Under the pieces are notes generated by a model. That model was not told the DNA's origin. It saw nothing but the letters and a program-made list of their open reading frames with translations, and made no database searches. 64,000 bases of DNA from Gordionus sp. m RMFG-2023 (lineage: Eukaryota > Nematomorpha > Gordioida > Chordodea > Parachordodidae), in assembly GCF_954871325.1 (NCBI RefSeq), contig NC_088775.1, positions 26,141,561 through 26,205,560 on the forward strand, written 5' to 3'. Positions 50,311-61,772 of the stretch are shown piece after piece; the stretch's first letter is position 1; each line of letters begins with the position of its first letter. The translations under genes and the position numbers were made by a program.

Positions 50311-50829
50311 AAATTCTACCAACATTGTGATGACAAGTATCTCTGTGAATTACAAGATAAATACAATTGCCGCAACTGTAGTTGCATCTGTATTATATCT
50401 TATTTTGGAGTACCTTATTATGTATTAAAACGTGATACGTGATAATTAAGCGCCTATCCCTATAATGTTATACACACACACGGTAGATTTCCAATTGCGG
50501 TCGTTTTGAGGGACATTCGCATAAAATATATTTTTAATTGTAAAATGAAAATCGTTTTTTATATTTAAAAAAGATCGTTGGTTTTTTTTATAAATTAATA
50601 TAATTTAATAAATCAAGATTTTATTGTATTTTGAAAAATAGTTAGCGACTTTGTATTTATATAACTAATTATAAAAAATAATAGGCGGATAATTAAGTCA
50701 ATTCAAAATCCCGGCCGAAGGCCGCCCGCAAATTTTTTTTAGCAATTTTAATATTTCTACCGCAATTTTCATGTTTCTCCCACATCTCCCTCAATTTGAA
50801 AATTTTGACCTGGTAACCCTGAGTATGAA

Positions 50830-52464
50830 CCAAAAGTTATTAGAATTTCAAAAATTATCAAATTTAGATTGAACAAAGAATCTAAAGAAAGCAATTATAA
50901 TAAAAAAATTAAATGAAATTATCATTATTTATAAAATCAACTTTTTTCCTTATTTCAAAATATGAGGATAAAGATAAAAGGCTAACTCGCCATTTTAGCC
51001 AAAAGAAAATAAGCTTGGAAACTTTTCCGACAGATGACATAACTTGCGGCAACTTTGGAAAATGTTATATCAAAATGAGATGGATTGGTTATGGTAAAAT
51101 TTAAAACAAATAGGATAGCTAATTATTTTCATCAAGCCGCGAATAGGTTGAGCTATTGTTTAATAAAAAAAAATTTAGATTATTTTAATACCGTAAAAAA
51201 ATAAAAATAATTTTTAAAAAAATATAACCAATAAAAATGATGTATTTTAATTTTAGTTTTATTTTTATTATTCATGACATGAAGCCACCCAAGCTCATTT
51301 ACATTGTTATCAAATCAAATGAGAATATAGTATATTAAAAAAAGTTAACCAAATTCCAATATTTAAATAATTAATAACCTTAAGGAATTTTAAAGCTATA
51401 TAACAAAATTAATACAACCAATTTTTTTCCAAATTTTTATAGCAAAGTCAATATCATAACTTGAACTGCGAACTCATTAGAGGAGCATCATTGAAATTAG
51501 AGGGGGGATAGTTAGTTATGAAATAATTATCATTATTTGAAAAATTGGAAAGGAATGAAAGGTATTTTTTTTAAAATTATTTATATTTGGTAGGAGGTTA
51601 AAAGTTTTGAGAGGGTTGATATCATTTATAGATATTGTTTACAAGCCCCTGATTATATTCTCCGCAGTCCTTTTCTTAAGTTAAAATAGGAAATGGTATA
51701 GCAAGTATTATCTTATTTTAATAGATCCCTTTAGGTCATATTTTTTTATATCTAATTTACATATAGAATAAATATCCTTAAATAATAAATTTCATTATAA
51801 AAAGTTTTTTAAAAAATGATTTTTTTATTTATTGAATATGTGAAGGAAAAAGTAGAGCATTTGCCATATAATATCGTCTAAACCAATAGGTTTGTTTGTT
51901 AAATATATAACTGAAGTGTAAAATTTTAAAAGAATCACTGATTTGAACAAAGACTGGTTAAAAATAACCATGGGAAAAAAAACATCTGACAAAAACACCC
52001 CGATATAAATTTATATGCTTTAATAAATAAAAGGAAAATGTAATCCTCGTTTTAAACTTTGCCCTTTAGTGTAATACTTGAGTAATTTTATAATAGTACT
52101 TTTCTAATAATGTTGCTCATCAAAAATGATCATATTTGTAAGGGGAAACAACTATATGACTCAAGGGCTAGGAATATGAATTTCAAAATAATTTTATAAT
52201 GCATGACGAAAGGTAGTTATTTTTGAAATATTAATCGTGGGATTGATGTCGTAGAGAAAGACTGTGTCACATATAAAAGAATTTGTAAATACCCTCATAA
52301 AATCTGTATCTTGATGAATGAGTCTTATGTAACTAGCTAAATTTTATACCAAAGTAGACCTTCCTATATTTTTGTCGAAAAAAAATAATGAAAATATAAA
52401 AATTTTGAGACTATTATATAAAAACAAACAAAATTTTTATTATTGTAGATAAGAATTTAAAAAA
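50830..52464. other. AT-rich stretch, no gene
   Basis: A 63-codon open frame at 50913-51104 shows no domain. No repeat ends or RNA gene were recognised. Confidence 0.45.
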
Positions 52465-54057
52465 TTAAACATTCAATGTTATATTAATAGCGATTCTTTT
52501 AAGATAATATAATCTTGATCGATTTTCGAAGTCAGAAACAATTGTTACTATTCTCGCATGTAGATTTCGATATTTTTTTCTTGGGGCAGAGGGTGTTTCA
52601 CCAGAATTATGATGAGCAATTTTTAACTCTGTCAACCCTTGTTGTTTTTTTAAGCCTAGAAAAAATTATATAGTTTATTAGTAAATCTTTATACTTTTTA
52701 AATCATTTTAAAATAATAGATATATAGATAACTTGATATAAATTTCCACATGTTAGGATGGTAACTTGTTAGGAGGGAACTGAAGCATCTATACCACCCT
52801 TCAACCGCGTTGTTGGTTTTCGCTTCCCCGTTCAGTGTTGATTGGTAACAATTCCAGAGTTCAATATTAAACAAAGCAGGTAGTCTGCCTCTTCCAAACG
52901 TTTTACCAATATAAGCTTTTTCAAAAGTTTCAATTAGAGGCTGAAGTAACAATTGATTATTAGAATAAAATTCGGAGTTTATTAGTAATTCAAATGTTTC
53001 AACTACATTTAAGGGTGGCACAAACGCCAAACAAACCATCATTCTAAGTTGTATATTAAATTCTACATCTGTTTTATATTTATGCGATATTTCTGGATAT
53101 TTTTGAATGTTTCGCTAAAAGGATTGGCCAAAATGGAAATAGCAACATTTGTGTTGCGAATTGGGAAACACTTCATTGAAAGCTTTTACACTAGCTATTT
53201 CAAAATCCGTCTTAATTTTTTTTGGAGTTGATATTAAGTTGTCACCTATAATAGTAAATATTCTTTTATAAGTTTCATAATCCTTTCTATTGGTCAATAT
53301 ATATATGAGAGGTAAAACATTATTATTTCTAATCCCATGAATTGTATAAATTTGCGTAAATAAAGGTGGCGACGATTTAAATGTACCATCAGAAAACCAA
53401 TGTTCGCATGAAGCTAAGAAGTCCAAATTTTTTCTTGTTCCAAATATGATAACACGGTCGGGAACCTGACACACATGATAAATAAATAAGCAATTATAAT
53501 AAAGTGTTTCTTATCGGGCAGCTTATCGCAATAAAAATGAAGGATTTAGTTATATTTGTTCAAAAAATTTATAGAAAATCTTACCGGACCATCATCATGA
53601 AGTATGAAATCCTCATATTTATCTGTAATTGAAATTCATGCGGAATTACCAGCTCAATAAGGCTACTAGGATTCGGAGGTGCAAAACTGTTTGAACTCGG
53701 CGTTCAGTGAATTATACGTTTCATAAGATTCGGTAATGGTAGTGCCATTGATATAGAATCACTTAATTGAGATACGTGTTTCGCCACAATAAAGTTTGGA
53801 GTTTCCATAGTATTATTCAAAGCTTTATTCTTAATTGAATTGATTATTTTATTGGTTTCCATTTCGATTGGATTTTTTGGATGATTGTGTATTTCTTTAT
53901 TATCTTTTATCTTACCATTTTTTTTTGTAAGTCGTACGGGACATTTAAAAATATCCTGATTAATGCATCTATAATAATTAGTATGTGAGACTACTTTATC
54001 CAGGCGGAACAAATAATTTTTAAAGGTTAAGATCTCCTTATTTTTGCTTGATAACAT
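52465..54057 (-). pseudogene. FLYWCH-type MULE transposase gene, three exons, few breaks
   Basis: On the minus strand, exon 1 (53585-54057) opens with a FLYWCH zinc finger (NYLFRLDKVV, YYRCINQDIFKCPVRL, HNHPKN). Exon 2 (52733-53465) has the MULE core with HWFSDGTFKSSPPLFTQIYT (first Asp), KIKTDFEIASVKAFNEVFP (second Asp), CYFHFGQ and NNAVEGWYRCF. Exon 3 (52465-52655) ends YRNLHARIVTIV and LKRIAINITLNV. The 119 bp (53466-53584) and 77 bp (52656-52732) introns restore the frame, although the second uses a weak donor, GTTATC. Breaks seen are an in-frame stop right after MKRIIH near 53703, a frame change near 53640, and an in-frame TAG at 53115-53117 after FHFGQSF. The gene is recent but inactive. 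No terminal inverted repeats were identified. Confidence 0.75.
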
Positions 54058-54542
54058 ATTTTATAAGACTCCGAAATAAAGAGGAAAGAATGGCGAAAAT
54101 ATTTATTTATAACCAAAGGTATGGCACAGCCAGACGAGATTTTTTTTTTTTAATTTCGGCAATACTTTTTTTTAAAATAGTTATAATTTATCAAATATGT
54201 CATTAATTATTTGTTAATTTTTAGTGTAGCTATTTTTTTTATTATATTTTAAAATTATTTAAGATTCAATAAGAACCCATATCAAAATATTATATTTAAA
54301 TTAATTGAAATTAATGCCGAGATATTATACTAAAATTTTTATCACGCCCCCCCCCCCTCCAAATAAACAGAAAAGATAAAAAGATATCTATAAAGATCGT
54401 AAAATAATAAGATTAATAAATATTTTTAATTGGGAAAATCCCTTATTTCACTTAGATGTAATTTATTTTTGAATTGTTATTCAGAATTGATATTCTAAAC
54501 AGTAATGTTGTAGACTTTATTCATCTACACTGTTTAAGAATA
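54058..54542. other. AT-rich stretch with poly-C run
   Basis: A run of about 11 C lies near 54346-54357. No coding signal was seen. Confidence 0.45.
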
Positions 54543-55140
54543 GTGACTGCCAAAACCACGGTTTTTGACCGGTCAAATATAGTTAAAATCAAATAAATAT
54601 TATTTTATATTGAATATCATCATTTTCTTTAATATTTTTTAATCAATTTTCTTCTTGTCTAAATCTTCAATCAATTCCTGTTTTAGTAAAATTATTGACA
54701 CAAATCGACCAATTTCTTTCTGAAGAAGAAGTAGATCTAGGAATTGTTAGTAATGTCACTTCTCTTAATGGATATGGTGGTCAAAGCTAATTCCACTGAT
54801 TGAGATTGAAATCTGATTGTTTTTTATGGAAGTTACTGCTATCCCCATGATTTTCTATTAAACAAGCCGCTTTTATTTCTGAAATTTATGATATAACTTG
54901 AAATATTTTGATCACCACTTTGTATGCCTAATTCTTTTATTATATTACATACTTCATTAAATTCACTATGATTTAAATGCTCTCCTTAATATTAGGAACT
55001 CAATAAATCACATTTCACGTGTATTTATATCGTTTTTTCTTTTTCAAACATATTTTTATATTCAGTATGACCATTTGACCACTCCGTTCAATTGACCCGT
55101 CAAAATAGTCATTTGACTGGTTAATTGACTGACTTGCTAA
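54543..55140 (-). mobile_element. hAT-like remnant with a C-terminal transposase piece
   Basis: The left edge has TAGTGACTGCC and TTTTTGACCGGTCAAA. The right edge has ATTTGACTGGTTAATTGACT then GCTAACCCTG. Minus-strand text at about 54640-55000 gives HSEFNEVCNIIKELGIQSGD, YIINFRNKSGLFNRKSWG and, after breaks, a dimerisation-like SSERNWSI-type region. It is related to 26861-27360. The flanks do not give a matching 8 bp duplication, so the boundaries are approximate. Confidence 0.55.
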
Positions 55141-55499
55141 CCCTGGCCAAAATTGATTGATATTTATAAATATTAAGTCATCAGACAATAAATAGGAATG
55201 CTACCCAGATATTAATTTCGCCAGTAAATATCAAGATTTAACTAATAAACTCATTGATTAATATATTGATAAAGCTGAGTTCCTTTTGCGCGATTATTAT
55301 AAAATAAGAACTTCGAAGGAAAGGATAGGATAGCGAAAAAAGTGTATTTCAATAACAAATTTCATAAACCAGATCTAAGTTAATTAATCATTATATATAT
55401 TTTTTAAGGTTAAAAGAAAATTACAAACTATGTGAATTAAAAAAATATTATTCAAATAATATAATTATAAAAAAATGATTCAAAATAAATTAGTCATTA

Positions 55500-55906
55500 T
55501 TAGCAATTATCGCGATATTAAATTCTCTATAATATCTTCGCGATATATGTTTCGCGAAATAATTGTCGCTACATTGTCTTCGCGATTTGGGTTTCGCGAT
55601 TTGGGCTTCGCGATTTGGGTTTCGCGATTTGCGCGATAAAGGTTTCGCTATAAAAATTTCGCGATTATTGATTCGTGATAAAAGTTTTGCGGTAATGTAT
55701 TCGCATTAAAGGTTTCGCGATAAAGGTTTCGCTATAAAAAATTCACGATATTTGTTTCGCGATATTGCATTCGCGGAATAGTATTCGCTATTATGGATTG
55801 GCGATAAAAGTTTCGCTATAAAATCCATTCGCGATAAACGACATTCGCGATAAAAGTTTCGCGAAAAAGTGTTTGGCTATAAAAGTTTCGCTGAATTGAC
55901 ATGGAA
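55500..55906. repeat. GCGAA tandem array, right arm (inverted)
   Basis: The array is made of TTCGCGAT, TTTCGCTATAAAA and ATTCGCGATAAA-type units about 15-20 bp apart, the reverse complement of the left arm at 41932-42420. It ends TTTCGCTGAATTGACATGGAA, the mirror of the left start apart from small changes. The end of the GGGTCATTCC element (copy 2) abuts it directly. Confidence 0.8.
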
Positions 55907-56308
55907 CCGTCATTCCATATCAAATGAGCAAAAAATCAAAATTTTCCGCCGACCCCTTTCAATTTCGATAAAAAGTTGTAGACTAGTTATATATGTTCCC
56001 ATTAGGTTATAAACAAAATTTTAGCGCATTAGCAACTATATTAGCCGAGATAATCGGGGTTAAAGTAAAGGTCCAAAAAACGTCTTTTTTTTGCTTTTTA
56101 CCGATGTTAAATAATTAGTTTTTATTTTTAATTTAAAACTAAATATGATCAAATATTGAATCTAATATCAATAGCTAAGTTAATAATTGATAATTATGGC
56201 GAAAACATAAAATTAATTTTTTTAAAAATATGGGTCATCTTATGGTCAGTTGAAAACCTAAAATTAATATTTCGAAATGTATATGATCTCCGATTTTTAT
56301 CGCCGGGG

Positions 56309-56371
56309 TGGCCTAATGGGTAAGATGTAGGCTTGGAAACACGAGTATGAACAAGAACGCGGGTTCAATCC
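56309..56371 (+). promoter_or_regulatory. tRNA-like internal promoter boxes at the LINE 5' end
   Basis: TGGCCTAATGG at 56309-56319 fits the RNA polymerase III A-box consensus exactly. GGTTCAATCC at 56362-56371 fits the B box. The gap of 42 nt is within the tRNA range. The segment begins CGCCGGGGTGGCC like a tRNA 5' half, but I could not fold a complete cloverleaf, so it is a tRNA-derived head rather than a tRNA gene. Confidence 0.6.
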
Positions 56372-56520
56372 TGGTAAGAACCATAAAAACTTTCAAGTTT
56401 TTCTTCGATGACTGATGTGTAAAGACATATGGTATGATAAATTTTGGAGCTTAGAGATGACACCCCGGTCACCGACAGGCCTGGACAGCCGGGTGCTATG
56501 GATACCTGTCCAATAAACAA

Positions 56521-57828
56521 ATGAAGGACACAAATGAAAATATGAATATGAAAGCTAGGGCGTTCCCTCCATGTGACGCGCAGGGTGTAGACCTCCATCC
56601 TGTGAAAAATAAAGTAAAGGTCAAAGCAAAGAAGACAAGACTGGCAAGTTTGAATATTGGGACGCTTAAAGGTAAGACGAGAGAATTGGCATCAATGTTG
56701 AACAAGAGAAAAGTTGATATAGCGTGTATACAAGAGACGAAATGGAAAGGAGAGAAGACTTTGATGATTGGAGATGGGTATAAATTGTACTATAATGGAC
56801 TTGTTAGCAATAGGAACGGTGTCGGCATTATCCTCAGTCAAGATCTAACCTCCTCAGTTGTAGAAGTCAACAGGATCTCTGATAGACTAATGAAGATAAA
56901 ACTCTGCATTGGTCAATCAATACTACACATCCTATCAGTATATGCTCCTCAAACGGGTTGCAAGGAAGAAGAGAAAGATGACTTTAGAGCTATCCTTGAT
57001 GAAGCTGTAATGGAAATCCCTAAGGATGACCTAGTCATAATTGGAGGTGACTTAAATGCGCATGTGGGGAAAGCAAGAGATAGCTACAAAAGGCATCATG
57101 GTGGTTTTGGATACGGAGAAAGAAATGATGAAGGAGAGCACGTACTGAAATTTGCGCAAGCCTTCGACCTTGCCTTAACCAACACCTACTATAGGAAAAA
57201 AGACAGTCATTTAATAACATATGAAAGTGGTACTAGGAAAACACAGATAGATTACATGCTAATCTCTCGCAGAAGATTAAAAGATGTAATAGACTGCAAA
57301 GTCATCCCAGGAGAAGATATCGCCGCACAACACAAGCTACTAATCATGGATTTACAAATCTCAAATAAATCCACTCAAAATAAGATAAAACTGGAACCAT
57401 GCATCAAATGGGGCAAATTAAAAACAATGACAGATGCTTTTGCAATCAATGCAAACATTGAAACAATAAATTGCTCACAAGTCAGTGAAAAAATCTGGAC
57501 AGACCTTTCATCCAGATTAATAGACACTGCAAAATCGACGCTAGGCTTGACAAGAGGAGGCAACAAATCACACAAAGAACTATGGTGGTGGAATCAAGAG
57601 GTACAAACCACTATACAGGAGAAAAAAGCCCTTTATAAAATATTGTACAAATCTAAAAATGCAGATGACAAGTCAAGATACAAAAAATCCAAGAGATTAG
57701 CTACAAAGGCGGTGGCTAGGGCCAAATCTATGGCATACGATGACATGTACGAAGATCTACATACCAAAGAAGGGCAAAATAAAATATACAGATTAGCCAA
57801 ACAGCGAGAAAAGAACTCTAGGGTATAA
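56521..57828 (+). pseudogene. LINE endonuclease part (AP-endonuclease-like)
   Basis: The frame has the order of the exonuclease-endonuclease-phosphatase fold: LASLNIGTLKGKTRELA (Asn), VDIACIQETKWKGE (catalytic Glu), LVIIGGDLNAHVGKA (Asp and Asn), TQIDYMLISRR, and AAQHKLLIMDL with the terminal His. This domain nicks target DNA to prime reverse transcription. The frame ends NSRV at a TAA (57826-57828). The following text in the next frame continues INGAPKIIKNKDGKL, so a single base change of frame splits endonuclease from reverse transcriptase. The nearest in-frame start is ATG 56521. Confidence 0.85.
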
Positions 57829-58889
57829 ACGGAGCTCCGAAAATAATCAAAAATAAAGATGGGAAATTGATAATAAAGGAAAAAGAAATAATGAATAGAT
57901 GGAAAGAATATTTTCAGGAGCTTCTCAACTTTAATTCCCACATATTGCATCTCGATGAACACTCCCCTTGTCAAAACCTTGTACAACCTATAACGGAACA
58001 AGAAATAATCACATGCCTCAAGCATATGAAAATCAACAAAGCTAGGGGTCCAGACGATATTCCAATAGAAAGCCTTAAAGCACTAGGAGATGATGGAATA
58101 CATCTCCTCACAAATCTGTACAATAAAATACTTGGAAATGAAGAGGTTCCCCAAAAATGGAGGAAGAGCTATCTAGTTCCTATCTTCAAAAATAAAGGGG
58201 ATCCACACAATTGTCAAAATTACAGGGGCATAAAACTAATGTCACACTGTCTAAAACTATACGAAAAAATAATAGAAAAAAGATTAAGAGATATAATCGA
58301 AATAGGAGAGACACAGTTTGGCTTTATGCCTGGAAGATCAACAACCGATGCTATCCATGCAATTAGGCAAATGAGTGAAAAATACAGAGAAAAGAACAAA
58401 AAGCTACAGATGGTCTTTCTCGATCTAGAAAAGGCCTTCGATAGAATCCCAAGAAAACTTATCTGGTGGGCGCTACGCCACAAAAAAGTTCCCGAAAAAT
58501 ATATAAGAATAATACAGGATATGTATATGGGACATACAACAATGGTCCGTAGCACAACAGGTACTTCAGCAGGCTTCACAATAGCCGAAGGAGTTCATCA
58601 AGGGTCGGCTCTCAGCCCACTTCTCTTCATTACAGTAATAGATGAATTAGCACAGTCTATACCTCAAACAGTCCCGTGGATTATGATATTTGCAGATGAT
58701 ATTGTGATACTTGCCGAATCCAAGGATGAAATGAAAGAAAGGTTAGTGAATTGGATAAATATCCTAGAAACGCACGGATTAAAAGTAAATAGAGAAAAGA
58801 CGGAGTATATGGTGATAGGAGGAGATGAAACGGAGAGTATTGATATAAATGATTGGCAGATATCCGCAATTAAAAGCTGCAAATATTAG
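57829..58889 (+). pseudogene. LINE reverse transcriptase part
   Basis: Motifs follow the non-LTR reverse transcriptase order: NKARGPDDIPIESLKALG, WRKSYLVPIFKNKGD, NYRGIKLMSHCLKLYEKII, QFGFMPGRSTTDAI, VFLDLEKAFDRIPR (first Asp), GVHQGSALSPLLF, and IFADDIVILAES (the DD active site). The frame stops at TAG after SCKY (58887-58889), where relatives read KYLGS, so this is a point change in the active frame. All catalytic residues are present. Confidence 0.87.
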
Positions 58890-59455
58890 GGCTCCACTAT
58901 ACAAACAAACGGCACAATAGAAAAAGAGATAAAGAATAAGATTAATCAAGGTGGTTAAAGTGGAGATCTTTATCTGGAGTGCTATTTGACAAAAGAATCC
59001 CACACAAATTAAAGGGAAAAATCTACAGTTCCATAGTACAACCAACTATTCTATATAGTTCGGAAACATGGCCAACCAAAGAATCAGACGAGAGAAGTCT
59101 ACAAACTATGGAGATGAGAATGCTGAGGATGATTGCTGGGGTAACAAGAAAGGATAAGGTGCGCAGTACAAGAATACTAAATAGTTTAAAGGTAGTGCCC
59201 ATTAAGACTAAGTTAATGGTAAACAGACTTAGGTGGTATGGGCACACAATGAGAAGGCCTATGAACTACATAGGAAATAAAGTTGAAAGTTTGGAAGTGA
59301 TGGGCAAACGTAAAAGAGGAAGGCCAAAACTTCAATGGGGCCATAAAGTTAGAGCCAATATAAAGAAGTATAAAATAGATAAAAGAGATTGTATGAATAA
59401 CATAAAGTGGAGAGAGATGTTGAAGGAGCTTACCACCAGAAAAGGTGAAAGCTAA
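58890..59455 (+). pseudogene. LINE C-terminal domain part
   Basis: Just after the reverse transcriptase stop, GSTIQTNGTIEKEIKNKINQ is still in the same frame. A one-base change near 58955 then moves it to the frame running from 58979 (LFDKRIPHKLKGKIYSSIVQ, ILYSSETWP, MLRMIAGVTRKDKVRS, LRWYGHTMRR). This Trp-Tyr-Gly-His block is usual at the end of RTE-like and related LINE proteins. Coding ends KGES at a TAA (59453-59455), about 20 bp before the target duplication. Confidence 0.85.
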
Positions 59456-60069
59456 AGAGAAAAAAATAAAAAAAATATGATCTCCGATTTTTAATTTTTT
59501 TAAGAAATATTATCCTTTTACTATTTCTTCAACAATTAGCATGGCTGGATATTTATTTAAAAAAATATTGCGATTTTTATACTAAAAAATAGATGGCGCT
59601 ATATAATAGTTTTAATATGTTAATATAATTCATTTTTTTTATTGATTAAAAATATTTTAATGTATAATATATCATAAAATTTGATTATATAACTTTGTTT
59701 CCCCTGAGATATTCGCAGGATAAAAAATTTTAATATTTTTTTTAATATTTCAATGTAAATTAAAAAATCCGACTAGCACACGAACAAAAAAGCAGGATTA
59801 AAGGAGTGCAGGAAAATTATTAAGGGGAAAATCGAAAATCACATTAATTACCAGCTCCCCCCCCCATACTAAGTCATACCCATCAAGACGAAGAATGTTA
59901 TGAAATTGTCATTATCAAAAATTATTAAAATAACCAGAGATAAAAGAAAATTTCGAAGATTTTGAAAAATTTTCAAGCAATAAAAATAACAATTATATTT
60001 CTGATGAAATAAGCCGACTCATGCCTGGAATAAAAGATTGTGTATCTGTTAAAGGCGAGAAATAACCAG

Positions 60070-61330
60070 TCCAAAAAAGACTTATATTAAATAATCTTAA
60101 AGAAATATTCAAGATGTTTAAGGAAGAATATGCAAATATATCAATTGGATTCTCTAAATTTGCCGAACTTAGACCAAAGTGGCACACACTATTTGTGTCT
60201 GCGCCATTCATCAGAATGTGAAATTAATGACAAATGTAATCGCTGAAATTACAGCAGGAGAAGATTACTGTATAAATTCTTCTAACTATCTTTGGGCACA
60301 AATTATTTGTAATCCATCTCAGCCAAAATGTTATTTAACAAATTGTGATCAATGCCCTGGTATAGAATCTCTTAAGGGCCAATTATACCAATTGTTTCAG
60401 AGAAATCGTATAGAATATGTCACGTTTGAACAATGGATCACGGTGGATAGAGCAAATCTTGAAACTATTATAAAGTCCATTGATGATTTCATCGAATATC
60501 TATTAGAAAAAGTTCAAATTTTACTGCGTCACTCTTTTATAGCTAAACAACAAAGTTTATTTTTGAAGAATTCCAAAGAAAATTTAAAAGATGGGGAATT
60601 TTTAACAATTTTAGGTTATTCTGTGAATTATTCCTTCATTTTACAAGATGAAGTTTAGGGATTTCATTGGAACAACATGCAGGCCACTGTACATCCATTT
60701 GTAGCATATTATATATCTGGAGAAATTAAAAAGTATAAATTTTGTTTATCCGAATCATTAAGCCATAATACTAGTGCAGTCCACCTTTATCAAAAAAAAT
60801 TTCTTAATTTCTTAACAGCCAAATTTAATTCTAAACCAGAAAAAATAATATATTTTTCAGATGGAGCCGCGTCTCAATACAAGAATCGCAAAAATTTTGT
60901 GAACATATGCCTTCATAAATACGATTTTAATATTCCTGCCGAATGGCATTTCTTTGCCACTGCTCACGGCAAAAAATGCATGTGACGGTATCGGACGAAC
61001 TGTCAAAAGATTAGTTGCCAGAACTAGTCTCTAAAGGCCAAATAAAAATCAAAATCCTAACCCCATTAGAATTATATAATTATGCTAAAGAAAATATTAA
61101 TAGAACTCAATTTGAATATGTATCCAATCAAGAATATATCGAAGGAATTAGCCCTTCCTAAAAGATTTAATTCTTCACTGCCCATACATGGGACCAAAAA
61201 ATTCACGGGGTTAAACCCATTGATCAAAATAGACTAAAAACCAAAATATATTCTAATTCCAAAAAATATAATATAAAACAAGTTTCGTTTTTAAATGAGA
61301 AAATTATATTTAAAAATATTAATGCGGAAG
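60070..61330 (+). pseudogene. transposase of the GGGTCATTCC element (copy 2), broken
   Basis: Pieces match copy 1 closely. KRLILNNLKEIFKMFKEEYA and SIGFSKFAELRPK come first, then 60179-60658 (VCVCAIHQNVKLM, CYLTNCDQCPGIESL, and the segment YLLEKVQILLRHSFIAKQQS that copy 1 lacks). The 60677-60985 frame holds YFSDGAASQYKNRKNFVNIC and WHFFATAHGKK. An in-frame TAG at 60656-60658 and a frame change near 60975 interrupt it. The part from KNRKNF onward is duplicated in tandem (next copy at 61328). Confidence 0.75.
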
Positions 61331-61772
61331 AATCGCAAAAATTTTCTGAACATATGCCTTCATAAATACGATTTTAATGTTCCTGCCGAATGGCATTTCT
61401 TTGCCACTGCTCACGGCAAAAAATGATGTGACGGTATCGGACGAACTGTCAAAAGATTAGTTGCCAGAACTAGTCTTTAAAGGCCAAATAAAAATCAAAT
61501 CCTAACCCCATTAGAATTATATAATTATGCTAAAGAAAATATTAATAGAACTCAATTTGAATATGTATCCAATCAAGAATATATCGAAGGAATTAGCCCT
61601 TCCTAAAAGATTTAATTCTTCACTGCCCATACATGGGACCAAAAAATTCACGGGGTTAAACCCATTGATCAAAATAGACTAAAAACCAAAATATATTCTA
61701 ATTCCAAAAAATATAATATAAAACAAGTTTCGTTTTTAAATGAGAAAATTATATTTAAAAATATTAATGCGG
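60881..61772. repeat. 447 bp tandem duplication inside the transposase of copy 2
   Basis: Both units begin AAGAATCGCAAAAATTTT and end AATATTAATGCGG. They share marks not found in copy 1, such as ATTAATAGAACTCAATTTG, so the duplication happened after the two transposon copies separated. Confidence 0.88.

Larger units (their letters stand above)
47884..50821 (+). mobile_element. hAT DNA transposon (2.9 kb) with exact ends
   Basis: The left end reads CAGGGTTGCCATGTCTC and the right end, inverted, CAGGGTTACCAGGTC. The 8 bp immediately outside are AGTATGAA on both sides, a perfect target duplication. Short CCCGC-containing motifs repeat near both ends. The interior holds a plus-strand transposase (about 48330-49600) and a second, inverted transposase piece (about 49700-50310), so the copy contains an internal inverted duplication. 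Confidence 0.87.
56300..59474 (+). mobile_element. RTE-like LINE, nearly full length, with 19 bp target duplication
   Basis: ATATGATCTCCGATTTTTA stands on both sides (56281-56299 and 59475-59493). The same text occurs once, unbroken, in copy 1 of the host transposon near 43788, which is the empty site. The element starts with a tRNA-like head (56301-56380), then encodes an AP-type endonuclease, reverse transcriptase and C-terminal domain as one interrupted reading frame, and ends in a short A-rich tail after GAAAGCTAAAGAG. The single-protein layout and the length near 3.2 kb fit RTE-type LINEs. Only three breaks separate the coding pieces, so the insertion is young but inactive. Confidence 0.87.

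Noticed and set aside
56301-56390. A complete tRNA gene
   Set aside because: A-box and B-box fit, but no closed acceptor stem or anticodon arm could be drawn, and the segment sits exactly at the LINE 5' end.
56365-59247. Several minus-strand frames across the LINE
   Set aside because: They are antisense to the endonuclease and reverse transcriptase, whose motifs are unambiguous.
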